A stretch of DNA of 64,000 nt from Lysobacterales bacterium (lineage in GTDB: Bacteria; Pseudomonadota; Gammaproteobacteria; Xanthomonadales; BPKI01). This document shows positions 42,564 to 51,280 of the stretch, piece after piece. The stretch's first letter is position 1. Each line of letters starts with the position of its first letter. The position numbers and the translations under genes were made by a program. Location of the stretch: NCBI GenBank assembly GCA_026005055.1, contig BPKI01000001.1:434001-498000 (forward strand), given 5' to 3'. The notes under the pieces were generated by a model that worked only from the letters and a program-made list of their open reading frames with translations, did not search any database and was not told the DNA's origin.

Positions 42564-45149
42564 GTGTCTTCCGAGTTCATCCGCCCGCTGCCGGAGACGT
42601 CTTACCGCTTCTTCGATGCGCGCGCCGCGCTCGAGGCGCGCTGGCCGGGGTCCTTCGCCAAGCTGCCCTACGCCGCCCGCATCCTCGCCGAGAACGTGCT
42701 GCGCAAGGCTCCGCTGGAGGAGCGCGAGGCGGCGCTCGAGCAGATCGCGGAAAGGCGGCGCGATCGCGATATTCCGTGGCACCCCCATCGCATCGTCGGG
42801 CACGACATCCTCGGGCTCACGGCGCTCGTGGACCTCGCTGGGCTTCGCGATGTGGTGGCCGAGCGCGGCGGGGACCCTCTGGCGGTGGATGCCCGGGTGC
42901 CGGTGGAGCTCATCGTCGATCACTCGCTGACCGTCGAATACGACGGCGCCGACCCGGAGGCGCTGGCCAAGAACCAAGCGATCGAGGCGCGGCGCAACGC
43001 CGATCGCTTCGATTTCTTGAACTGGGCGGCGGGCGCATTCCGCAACGTGCGGGTGATCCCGCCCGGCTACGGGATCATGCACCAGATCAACCTCGAAAAG
43101 CTCTCGCCCGTCGTCGTCCGCGAGGGCGATTGGGTTTTTCCCGATACCTGCATCGGTACCGACAGTCATACCCCCCACGTCAATGCCCTGGGGGTGATCG
43201 CGGTCGGGGTAGGGGGGCTCGAGGCGGAGAACGTGATGCTCGGGCATCCGACCTGGATGAGGCTTCCTGAGTTCGTGCGGGTAGAGCTCACCGGCCGGCC
43301 ACCCGCTGGCATCACCGCCACCGACATCGTGCTCGCGCTGACCGAGTTCCTCCGCCGGCAGAAGGTCATCGGCGCGTGGCTTGAGTTCACCGGCGAAGGC
43401 GCGCGGGCGCTGTCCATCGGCGACCGCGCGAGCATCGCCAACATGGCCCCTGAGTACGGCGCCACGGTGGGGCTGTTCCCCATCGATGAACGCACCCTCG
43501 AGTACCTGCGCTACACCGGCCGCGAACCCGAGCAGGTCAAGCTTGTCGAGCGTTACGCGAAAGCCGCGGGCCTTTGGGCCGATGCCCTCGCCGCCGCGGA
43601 ATACGACCGCAGCCTGCGCTTCGATCTCTCTGGACTGGGCCGGGTGGTCGCAGGTCCCTCGCGGCCCCATGCCAAAGTCCCGACCCGCGAGCTCGCTGCT
43701 CATGGCATTGCCAAACCGGAAAGGGGCGGGGGCCCATTGCCGGATGGGGCCGTCGTGATCGCCGCCATCACCTCCTGCACCAACACCTCCAACCCGCGCA
43801 ATGTGCTCACGGCCGCGCTGCTCGCGCGCAAGGCGCGGGAGCGGGGCTTACGGCGCCAACCTTGGGTGAAGACCTCTTTTGCGCCAGGCTCGCGGGCGGT
43901 CGCCGAGTACTTGAGGGAAACGGGGCTTCTTCGCGAGCTCGAAGCCCTCGGCTTTGGCATCGTCGGTTTCGCCTGCACCACCTGCAACGGCATGAGCGGG
44001 CCGCTCTTTCCCGAGGTCTCGCGGGCGATCCGCGAGCAGGGGGTCTATGCGGTGGCGGTGCTCTCCGGCAACCGCAACTTCGATGGGCGCATCCACCCTG
44101 AGATCCAGCACGCCTTCCTCGCCTCTCCGCCGCTCGTCATCGCCTACGCGATCGCCGGTAGCATCCGCGTGGACATCGAGAACGAGCCCCTCGCCAAAGA
44201 TGCTTCGGGCCGGCCGGTGTACCTCTGCGAGCTCTGGCCGGAGGAAGCCGAGATCGAGGCGGCGCTCTCCCAGGTGATGAAGCCAGAGCACTACCAGCGC
44301 ATCTATGAACCGCTGCTCTCCGCGCGCCCTGCGCGAGCGAGCGCCCCGGCGCGCTACCCCTGGCGCCCGGAGAGCACCTACATCCGCAGGCCGCCCTACT
44401 GGGACCCCGATTTCATGCCCCCGCCGCGGCTGAAGGGGATGCGCCCGCTCGCCATCCTCGGCGATCACATCACCACCGATCACATCTCGCCCTCGAACGC
44501 CATCACCCGCGACAGCGCCGCCGGCGAGTACCTCGCCGCCATGGGCCTCAGCGAGGAGGACTTCAACAGCTACGCCACCCACCGCGGCGATCACCTGACC
44601 GCGATGCGCGCCACCTTCGCCAACCCCAAGCTCATGAACGAGATGGTGCGCAATCCCGATGGCTCGATCCGCCAAGGCTCGCTCGCTCGCCTCGAGCCCG
44701 AGGGGGAGATCCTGCGCATGTGGGAGGCGATCGAGCGCTATCGCGCCCGCCGACAGCCGCTGATCATCATCGCTGGTGCCGAATACGGACAGGGCTCCTC
44801 GCGCGACTGGGCGGCCAAGGGGCCGAGGCTCGCCGGCGTCGAGGTGGTGCTGGCCGAGAGCTTCGAGCGCATCCACCGCAGCAATCTCGTCGGCATGGGC
44901 ATCCTCCCGATCGAGTTCCTGCCCGGTAGCAACCGGCGCACTCTCGGCCTCGATGGAAGCGAGCTTTACGACCTCGAGGGCGAGCCCGCGCCCGGGGCCA
45001 TCCTCACCCTTCGCATCCGCCGCCGCGACGGCCGCGAGGATGGCCTGCCGGTACGCTGCCGGCTGGACACCGACGAGGAGCTTCGCACCTACCGCGCAGG
45101 CGGCATCCTCCTCCGCTTTGCCGCGGAGCTTCTGGCGGGGAGGGCCTGA
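42564..45149 (+). CDS. acnD: Fe/S-dependent 2-methylisocitrate dehydratase AcnD
   Basis: This aconitase-family enzyme of about 861 aa dehydrates 2-methylcitrate to the trans-isomer of 2-methylaconitate in propionate breakdown, working with PrpF. The 4Fe-4S Cys are in AITSCTNTSNPRNVL and FACTTCNGMSGPL. IGTDSHTPHVNALGVIAVG and GAEYGQGSSRDWAAKGP are aconitase motifs. FIRPLPETSYRFFDARAALE is close to the AcnD N-terminus rather than to AcnA. The start is unclear: GTG at 42564 fits the family, and GTG at 42510 would overlap the SDR stop. It overlaps prpF by one base. No prpB, prpC or prpD is in the window. Confidence 0.9.
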   Translation: MSSEFIRPLPETSYRFFDARAALEARWPGSFAKLPYAARILAENVLRKAPLEEREAALEQIAERRRDRDIPWHPHRIVGHDILGLTALVDLAGLRDVVAERGGDPLAVDARVPVELIVDHSLTVEYDGADPEALAKNQAIEARRNADRFDFLNWAAGAFRNVRVIPPGYGIMHQINLEKLSPVVVREGDWVFPDTCIGTDSHTPHVNALGVIAVGVGGLEAENVMLGHPTWMRLPEFVRVELTGRPPAGITATDIVLALTEFLRRQKVIGAWLEFTGEGARALSIGDRASIANMAPEYGATVGLFPIDERTLEYLRYTGREPEQVKLVERYAKAAGLWADALAAAEYDRSLRFDLSGLGRVVAGPSRPHAKVPTRELAAHGIAKPERGGGPLPDGAVVIAAITSCTNTSNPRNVLTAALLARKARERGLRRQPWVKTSFAPGSRAVAEYLRETGLLRELEALGFGIVGFACTTCNGMSGPLFPEVSRAIREQGVYAVAVLSGNRNFDGRIHPEIQHAFLASPPLVIAYAIAGSIRVDIENEPLAKDASGRPVYLCELWPEEAEIEAALSQVMKPEHYQRIYEPLLSARPARASAPARYPWRPESTYIRRPPYWDPDFMPPPRLKGMRPLAILGDHITTDHISPSNAITRDSAAGEYLAAMGLSEEDFNSYATHRGDHLTAMRATFANPKLMNEMVRNPDGSIRQGSLARLEPEGEILRMWEAIERYRARRQPLIIIAGAEYGQGSSRDWAAKGPRLAGVEVVLAESFERIHRSNLVGMGILPIEFLPGSNRRTLGLDGSELYDLEGEPAPGAILTLRIRRRDGREDGLPVRCRLDTDEELRTYRAGGILLRFAAELLAGRA

Positions 45150-46324
45150 TGGATCAGCTTCGCATCCCCGCCTGGTACATGCGCGGCGGCACCTCCAAGG
45201 GCGTGTTCTTCCTGAGGGATGAGCTCCCCGAGCCGTGTCGGGTACCGGGACCGGCCCGCGATCGACTGCTGCTCAGGGTGATCGGTTCGCCGGATCCTTA
45301 TGGTCAGCACATCGACGGCATGGGCGGGGGCAGTTCCTCCACGAGCAAATGCGTGATCCTGGCCCCGAGCAGCACGCCGGATCACGACGTGGATTACCTC
45401 TTCGGACAGGTCGCCATCGACCGGCCGCTCATCGACTGGAGCGGCAACTGCGGCAATCTCTCCGCCGCCGTCGGCCCCTGCGCGATCGCGCGCGGGCTGG
45501 TGCCGCGAAGCCGCCTGCCGAGCGATGGCGAGGCGCTCATCCGCATCCATCAGCTCAACACCGGCAAGACCATCCTCGCGCACGTGCCGATGCGGGAGGG
45601 CGAAGTGGTCGAGTGCGGCGATTTCGAGCTCGATGGGGTGGCCTTTCCGGCCGCCGAGATTCGGCTCGAGTTCCTCGACCCGGCGGAAGGGGAGGGGGCG
45701 CTTTTCCCAACGGGGGCGGTGCAAGAGTCTCTGCCGGTGCCGGGCTTCGGGGAGATCGCGGCGACCCTGATCAACGCCGGCATCCCCACGGTCTTCGTGC
45801 GCGCTCAGGATCTTGGTTTTTCCGGCCTGGAGCTGCAAAAAGACATCAACACTCGCCCCGAGGCCCTCAAGCTGCTCGAAGCGGTGCGGGTGGCCGGTGC
45901 CCTGCGCATGGGCCTGATCGAGCGACCGGAGGATGCCGCGGAGCGCCAGCACACCCCCAAGATCGCCTTTCTCGCGCCGCCTGCTTCCTACACCGCTCAA
46001 AGCGGCCGCCTGGTGCACGCCGAAGAGATCGACCTCAACGTGCGCGCGGTCTCGATGGGCAAGCTCCATCACGCGATGATGGGCACGGTGGCGGTGGCCA
46101 TCGCCGCTGCCGCCGCGGTTCCCGGCACGCTCCTCGCCGAGACCATGGGGGGGCCCAAGCGCGAGCTTCGCTTCGGCCATCCTTCTGGCAGCCTGCGCGT
46201 AGGCGCCGAGGCCGAGCGGGTCGGGGAGGGCTATCGCATCCGCAAGGTGGCGATGAGCCGCAGCGCCCGCGTGCTCATGGAAGGTTTCGTGCGCGTGCCG
46301 GCGAGTCTCATCGCCTCGTATTAG
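45149..46324 (+). CDS. prpF: 2-methylaconitate cis-trans isomerase PrpF
   Basis: This 391-aa cytoplasmic isomerase of the diaminopimelate-epimerase fold converts the AcnD product to cis-2-methylaconitate so that a normal aconitase can complete the methylcitrate cycle. It begins IPAWYMRGGTSKGVFF, the PrpF signature with the catalytic Lys, and then shows GMGGGSSSTSKCVILAPS, DWSGNCGNLSAAVGP with Cys, and MGKLHHAMMGTVAVAIA. The length is standard. Its ATG overlaps the acnD stop by one base. The methylcitrate synthase and lyase must be encoded elsewhere. Confidence 0.95.
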   Translation: MDQLRIPAWYMRGGTSKGVFFLRDELPEPCRVPGPARDRLLLRVIGSPDPYGQHIDGMGGGSSSTSKCVILAPSSTPDHDVDYLFGQVAIDRPLIDWSGNCGNLSAAVGPCAIARGLVPRSRLPSDGEALIRIHQLNTGKTILAHVPMREGEVVECGDFELDGVAFPAAEIRLEFLDPAEGEGALFPTGAVQESLPVPGFGEIAATLINAGIPTVFVRAQDLGFSGLELQKDINTRPEALKLLEAVRVAGALRMGLIERPEDAAERQHTPKIAFLAPPASYTAQSGRLVHAEEIDLNVRAVSMGKLHHAMMGTVAVAIAAAAAVPGTLLAETMGGPKRELRFGHPSGSLRVGAEAERVGEGYRIRKVAMSRSARVLMEGFVRVPASLIASY

Positions 46325-46470
46325 CTCGCCCGACGCGAAGCGAAACCCTCCTGAGCGATCCCCAGCCCTCGACGCCCGACTGCCCTTGCCGCCCGTCGGT
46401 CGGCGACGACCTTTCCTCAGCCGCCCTCGTCCATCTAGGATGCTCGCGTATCCGCGTACGGTCCTCGACC

Positions 46471-46959
46471 ATGCGCCTCAAGCCTCTTGCCGTGCTCCCG
46501 CTCGTGCTGACCGCGCCGCCCGCGCACCCCTGCGCGCCGGTTTTCGACCTCTCCGCCACGCCGGAATATCAAAACCTCGATTTCGCCACCGACATCCAGC
46601 CGATCTTCGACGTGGCTTGCGTGGGCTGTCACGGCTTTGCCGGCAATCTCGACCTCTCGGCCACGCAGTCCTACGCGAATCTGCTCAACGTGCCCTCGGC
46701 CAATCCTTTCAACGCCATGGACCGGGTGGAACCGGGCGATCCGGCTCAGAGCTTTCTATTCTGGAAGATCAATTGCTCCAATCCGGCAGCCCTGAACTGG
46801 GGCTCGATGATGCCGATCGGCGGACCGCCGCTGGCCGCGCAAGACCAGGCCCGGATCATGGACTGGATACGGGAGGGGGCCGCGGCCGCCAAGGATCCGC
46901 TGCGGGTGTTCCGCCACGGCTTCGAGGCCCGCCCGCCGCAACCGCCGCCTCCGCCCTGA
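46471..46959 (+). CDS. Exported cytochrome c-like protein
   Basis: This 162-aa protein has a signal-like N-terminus (MRLKPLAVLPLVLTAPPAHP) and one haem c motif, CVGCH, at about residue 51 after FATDIQPIFDVA. The Met of GSMMPIGGPPL could be the axial ligand. The layout resembles the cytochrome domains found in planctomycete-type (PSC) proteins. The C-terminus reads VFRHGFEARPP followed by prolines; FxxGFE-like endings are worth comparing across this organism. TAGGAT, 29 bases upstream of the ATG, may be a -10. Electron-transfer partners are unknown. Confidence 0.65.
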   Translation: MRLKPLAVLPLVLTAPPAHPCAPVFDLSATPEYQNLDFATDIQPIFDVACVGCHGFAGNLDLSATQSYANLLNVPSANPFNAMDRVEPGDPAQSFLFWKINCSNPAALNWGSMMPIGGPPLAAQDQARIMDWIREGAAAAKDPLRVFRHGFEARPPQPPPPP

Positions 46960-47074
46960 GCGAAGAGCCGCCATCGCGGCTTTCCGCGGGGCGGATGCTC
47001 GCCCTCCGCTTCCCGTGCCGGCATGAAGAGCGCGTTCACGCGACCGGCGTGTCCCCGCGCGTTCGCCCGCCTGT

Positions 47075-47105
47075 CCCTCGAGGGATCAGGACCATCCCTC
47101 GAGGG
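47075..47105. terminator. Double palindrome / long hairpin between convergent genes
   Basis: CCCTCGAGGGAT (47075-47086) and ATCCCTCGAGGG (47094-47105) pair perfectly over 12 bp around a seven-base loop. Each arm is itself built on the palindrome CCCTCGAGGG. There is no T-run on either side. It probably ends transcription from both sides, or it is a protein-binding site. Confidence 0.5.
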
Positions 47106-47173
47106 GCATGAGTCGAGGCGAACGGTTAGGGACGCTCAGGGCAAGTCAGCGCACGCATCCTTGCGTGCATATC

Positions 47174-48549
47174 TCAAACGCGCTGGCGGCGCAGCCTGAT
47201 CAAGCCCACAAGGCCGATCAAACCGGCCAGGCCGCCGAGCGCGAAGAGCCCCACCATCGGAATCGGGCGAGGATCCGGAACTCCGAGCACCACGCTGACC
47301 TGGAACTGGCAGCTTCCGGTATTACCGGCCGCATCCGTGCTCTGACAGGTCACGGTGGTGGTGCCGATCGGGAAGACCGAACCCGAGGGCACCGAGCAGG
47401 TGACCGTGAGCGGCGCAGTGCAATTATCGCTCGCGGGATTGGTCCAGCTGAAGGTGACCGGTGCCCCACCCATCGAGACGAGGTTCTGATTCGCCGGACA
47501 GGTGACCGCGGGAGGCGTTTGATCGACGACGGTGATGGTGAAGCTGCCGCTGTGGCCGAAGTTACTGGTGCAGTTGACCGTGCTCGTGCCGAGCGGGAAA
47601 GTGCTGCCGGAAGCCGGCGTGCAGCTCGGGACGATCGTGCCGCCGCTCGCGCAGACAGCGGGTGCGATGGTTGGCGTGTAGCTCACCGTAGCGTTGCAGG
47701 CGGTGGGCGAGGCGGGCACGGTCTGATTGCTCGGCACGCTCATCGTGCAGGCCTCGCCATCGAGGATGAAAGGCAAGTCTTGCCGCGGCGTGCCCGTTCC
47801 CGCATCCTGCACCGGATTCCACACGCTTGGCCCAGGGTTGAACTGCAACGCGTTTGCCCCTGGCTTGCCTGGCTGGCCCAGAATCGTCACCGGCGGCTGC
47901 CAGGGCCCACTCAACAGGGTGCCGCCGAGCTGCCAGTCGATCCAATAGGTGCCAGGCGCCAACAAGACGCCGGCGTTCCCCACGATGTTCATGATCGGGC
48001 GAGTGGTACCACCCGCGGCACAGGTCGTGGTTTCCGAGTCGCGGTAGATGTTCGCAAAGGCCGTCGAAGCGAAGCGATTCGTGGTCGTATCGCCGAAGAC
48101 CACCGTGCTCGTGGCGACATTCGGCGGACCGTCCCAGATGCGGAAATTCACGTGGTTGAAGGTCGAGGTCGTCGTCGAGCCGGTCTGATAGGCGAAAAAG
48201 TCGCCGTGTTCACGTACCAGCCACCCGGCGGGACGGTGAAGTCATCGGCCATCCGAAATCCGCCGCTGAGCGAGACGTTGAATCCCAGGGAGCTGAGGCC
48301 GAGAGAGGTGTTTTGGAGGCGAGAGGCATCCGCCGGGCCCGGGCAGACGCCGCTGTGGGTGACCAGAGGCCCGTTGTCGTGAAGGATCGCAAGCGGCGCG
48401 ACCCACAGCGGCGAGGGCGGCGCCGAACTCGTCAGCGGCGGCGGCTCGGGGTCGCCGACGTTCTCCGCGATCTGCGCCACGCTGGCAGAGGCCGTGAAAA
48501 AGACCAAAGCCGCCGCGCACGGGCGGCGAAGTTGAACACTCACCCTCAT
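47174..48549 (-). pseudogene. HYR-domain secreted protein with IPTL-CTERM-like tail, interrupted by a one-base frameshift
   Basis: Two overlapping minus-strand frames encode one protein of about 458 aa. The first (48549 to 48148) has a signal peptide (AAALVFFTASASVA) and ends shortly after GGWYVNTATF. The second (to 47174) continues with FRIWDGPPNVATSTVVFGDT, two HYR-like modules (TPPAVTCPANQNLVSMGG; TTTVTCQSTDAAGNTGSC) and DPRPIPMVGLFALGG with a basic end. Adding one T to the T5 run at 48195-48199 (minus strand) would join them as TATFFAYQTGSTTTS. This may be an assembly error, a recent mutation or slippage. GAGGGG precedes the ATG. Surface sorting is inferred. Confidence 0.75.
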
Positions 48550-48600
48550 CGTCTTCCCCTCTTGATCCTGGACGGACCTTGAACGGTCCCCGGGGCACGT

Positions 48601-48629
48601 ACACTAATTCGAGGTTTCGAAAATTGCAA
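48601..48629 (-). promoter_or_regulatory. Candidate sigma70 promoter of the HYR-domain CTERM gene
   Basis: On the minus strand TTGCAA (48624-48629) and TAGTGT (48601-48606) are 17 bases apart. The spacer contains the inverted repeat TTCGA-N4-TCGAA, a possible operator. The leader would be about 45 bases. The same 93-base gap must also serve the divergent gene at 48643. Confidence 0.45.
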
Positions 48630-48642
48630 TCGCGAGCGGGAC

Positions 48643-49707
48643 ATGCGTTCCTGGCTGATCTACGGGGCGACGGGCTATACCGGCCAGCTCATCGCCGAAG
48701 AGGCGGCGAAGCGCGGGCTCAAACCCACCCTCGCCGGCCGAAACCCGAGCAAAGTCAGCGCCCTCGCCGACCGGCTCGGTCTTCCCTGGCGCGCTTTTCC
48801 GCTCGATGATCCCGCGGCGCTTCGAGAGGGGCTGCGCGAGGTGGCGGCGGTGCTCCACTGCGCCGGCCCCTTCGCCGAGACCGCCCCGCCGATGCTTCAG
48901 GCCTGCCTCGCTGAGGGCGTGCATTACCTCGACATCACCGGCGAGATCGAGGTCTTCCGCCTGCTCCATCGCCACGACGGCGCGGCGCGCCAGCGCGGCA
49001 TCGCCTTGCTTCCGGGGGTGGGTTTCGATGTGGTGCCAAGCGATTGCCTCGCCGCCCTGCTCGCGCGACGGCTGCCTGGAGCGGTGCGCCTCACTCTGGC
49101 TTTCGAGGGCGAGGGCGGGACGAGCCCCGGCACCGCCAAGACCGCCTTCCTCGGCCTGCTGCGCGGCGCCATGGTCCGGCGAAACGGCGCGCTCGAGCGG
49201 GTCCCGATCGCCGCCAAGACCCGCTACTTCGTCCGCGACGGCGAACAGCGGCTGGCCGCCCTCGTCCCCTGGGGCGATGTCTTCACCGGCTTTTTCTCCA
49301 CGGGGATTCCGAACATCGAGGTTTACATGGTGCTTTCCCCGCGCGCCCTTCGCCGCCTCAGGCGGCTACGCCGGATCGCGCCGGTCCTTGGCTTGCCTCC
49401 GCTCAAGCGCTGGCTGCTCAAGCGGATCGAGAAGAAAACCGCGGGGCCCGATGAGCGGGTGCGCGCGCAAAGCCGCGCTTGGCTGTGGGGCGAGGTGAGC
49501 GACGAGGCCGGTCGGGTCGAACGGGCTGCGATGTCGACACCGAACGGCTACGAACTCACCGCCGAGGCGGCTTTGGCGGCGGTGAGCCGTGTTCTCGCCG
49601 CCGAAACCCCTCTCGCTGGTTTTCTCACCCCTTCGCGCGCCTTCGGCGCCGATTTCGCGCTCTCCCTGCCAGGGGTCGAATGGCGTGCCGACTGGCCGCC
49701 GAGCTGA
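48643..49707 (+). CDS. Saccharopine dehydrogenase-like NAD(P)-binding protein (trans-acting enoyl-reductase type)
   Basis: This 354-aa protein has an N-terminal Rossmann motif, YGATGYTGQLIAEEA (GATGYTG at residues 8-14), and is close to the trans-acting enoyl reductase / saccharopine dehydrogenase-like group. Other family marks are AVLHCAGPFAETAPPMLQAC, VHYLDITGEIEVF, LLPGVGFDVVPSDC and GTAKTAFLGLL. In mycobacteria a relative reduces polyketide intermediates; the bacterial role here is unknown, though lipid metabolism is likely. It is divergent from the CTERM gene and converges with the oppA-like gene, with a four-base gap between the stops. Confidence 0.88.
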   Translation: MRSWLIYGATGYTGQLIAEEAAKRGLKPTLAGRNPSKVSALADRLGLPWRAFPLDDPAALREGLREVAAVLHCAGPFAETAPPMLQACLAEGVHYLDITGEIEVFRLLHRHDGAARQRGIALLPGVGFDVVPSDCLAALLARRLPGAVRLTLAFEGEGGTSPGTAKTAFLGLLRGAMVRRNGALERVPIAAKTRYFVRDGEQRLAALVPWGDVFTGFFSTGIPNIEVYMVLSPRALRRLRRLRRIAPVLGLPPLKRWLLKRIEKKTAGPDERVRAQSRAWLWGEVSDEAGRVERAAMSTPNGYELTAEAALAAVSRVLAAETPLAGFLTPSRAFGADFALSLPGVEWRADWPPS

Positions 49708-49711
49708 AGCC

Positions 49712-51244
49712 TCATTCGCGCCAGAACAGCCAGCGGCTCGGGTGGCGATCGAGGGGGTGATCGGCGTAGCCGCCCAGTTGCGGATGAACCAAACGGCGGC
49801 CGGAGAGGAAATAGAGCGGAATCGCCGGCGTCTCGGAAACGAGGAGGCGTTCGGCTTCGGCCAGCACCTCCTGGCGCGTCTGTCCGCGCAAGCCACGCGC
49901 TCGCGCGAGCAAGGCATCGAAAGCCGAGTTGCGAAAGCGGGTGTAGTTGAGCGGGGAGCCGCTCTCGAAGCGGGCGAGGAATTCCTCCGGCTCACCGACG
50001 TCGGCAATCCAGCCCAGGCGAAAGGCTTGCAGCTGCTCACCCCGCGCCCGCCGAGCGAGGAAAGCGCGCCACTCCTGGTTCACCAGCACCGCTTCCACCC
50101 CGAGCACTTCCCGCCACATCGCCGCCACCGCGAGCAGCACCCGCCGATGCTGCGGTGAAGTGTTGTAGAGCAGCTCGAAGCTGAGCGGCCGCGCCGGACC
50201 GTAGCCGGCCTCAGCATAGCGCCGGCGGGCGTAGTCCTCCCGCTGCTCACGCGGCCAGTCGGCCCAGGTCGGGCGAAGCGCCAAGCCGTCGCGAAGCTCT
50301 GGGGGGACGAAGCCGTAAGCAGGGCGCTCGCCACCACCCGTGATGCGCTCGACGAGCAGTTCCCGGTCGATCGCCGCCGACAAGGCCTCGCGCAGGGCGG
50401 GATTCTCGGCGAATGGTGCCGCCTCGAGGTAAAGCCCGATCTCGAAGACGCCAGCGAGCGGGCTCACGCGCAGGGCCTCGCCGAAGCGGCGCTCAAGAAC
50501 CTGATTCGGCCAGGGCGGCACGCTCTCGCTCAGATGCAGCTCCCCGCTCGCGAAGCGTCGAGCTTCGCTGAACGGGTCCTCGCTCGCGCGGTAACGCACG
50601 GTGGCGAAGGCCACCTGCGAAGCCGAGTGGAAGAAAGGGTTCTTCTCGAGCCAGAGCTGATCCTGAGGCCGGTAGGCGCGCAGGCAATAAGCCCCATTGC
50701 TCGCGGCCTTGCCCTCGCGGAAGGCGGCTTCGCCGTGGAGGCGAAGCGCCTGGAGATCGACTGGATAAGCGATCGGCAGAAGCAGCCTTCTTGCCAGATC
50801 GACCGGCTCCGCCAGACGAAAGAGGAGTTGCTCGGCATCGATGACCACCACCGCCTCGATCGGCGCGAGCAAGCCCACGAGGGGAGCGGCCGTGGCCGGA
50901 TCGCGCGCGCGGGCGAGCGAGGCGGCGAAGCGATCGGCATCGACGATGGCGCCTGCGCAATCGCGCGCGTCCGCGCGCAGGAAGAATCGCCACTCGCGCC
51001 CGTCGGCGCTCACCTCCCAGCGTCGCGCCACGCCAGGGATGGTGCGACCTGAAGGGTCCTCGCTCAGCAAGCCCTCGTAGAGGTCCCTCAGCACCTGAAA
51101 GCTCGCAAGATCGCTCGCCTTGTGCGGATCGAGGCTTCCTGGCTCCGGACCGAGGCCGCGCTCGAGCGCCGTCGGCCCAGCGAAGGCGTTCGAGACGAGC
51201 AAGGCGACGGCGAGAATCAGGCTCCCTTGGCAGCAGGCGCTCAT
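49712..51244 (-). CDS. Peptide-type ABC transporter substrate-binding protein (SBP_bac_5), orphan
   Basis: This 510-aa periplasmic protein has a signal peptide (SLILAVALLVSNAFA) and the OppA/DppA fold. Features are LGPEPGSLDPHKASDL at the mature start, LRDLYEGLLSEDPSGRTIPG, NGAYCLRAYRPQDQLWLEKN, and PALREALSAAIDRELLVERI, all standard for family 5 binding proteins. No permease or ATPase genes are adjacent, so it either joins a system encoded elsewhere or has another role. GGAGG lies close to the chosen ATG. It is divergent from gshA; the frame open upstream is a shadow of gshA. Confidence 0.92.
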   Translation of the reverse strand: MSACCQGSLILAVALLVSNAFAGPTALERGLGPEPGSLDPHKASDLASFQVLRDLYEGLLSEDPSGRTIPGVARRWEVSADGREWRFFLRADARDCAGAIVDADRFAASLARARDPATAAPLVGLLAPIEAVVVIDAEQLLFRLAEPVDLARRLLLPIAYPVDLQALRLHGEAAFREGKAASNGAYCLRAYRPQDQLWLEKNPFFHSASQVAFATVRYRASEDPFSEARRFASGELHLSESVPPWPNQVLERRFGEALRVSPLAGVFEIGLYLEAAPFAENPALREALSAAIDRELLVERITGGGERPAYGFVPPELRDGLALRPTWADWPREQREDYARRRYAEAGYGPARPLSFELLYNTSPQHRRVLLAVAAMWREVLGVEAVLVNQEWRAFLARRARGEQLQAFRLGWIADVGEPEEFLARFESGSPLNYTRFRNSAFDALLARARGLRGQTRQEVLAEAERLLVSETPAIPLYFLSGRRLVHPQLGGYADHPLDRHPSRWLFWRE

Positions 51245-51280
51245 GCCTCCATCCTTGCACATCCCATCCCGCCCTCGACC

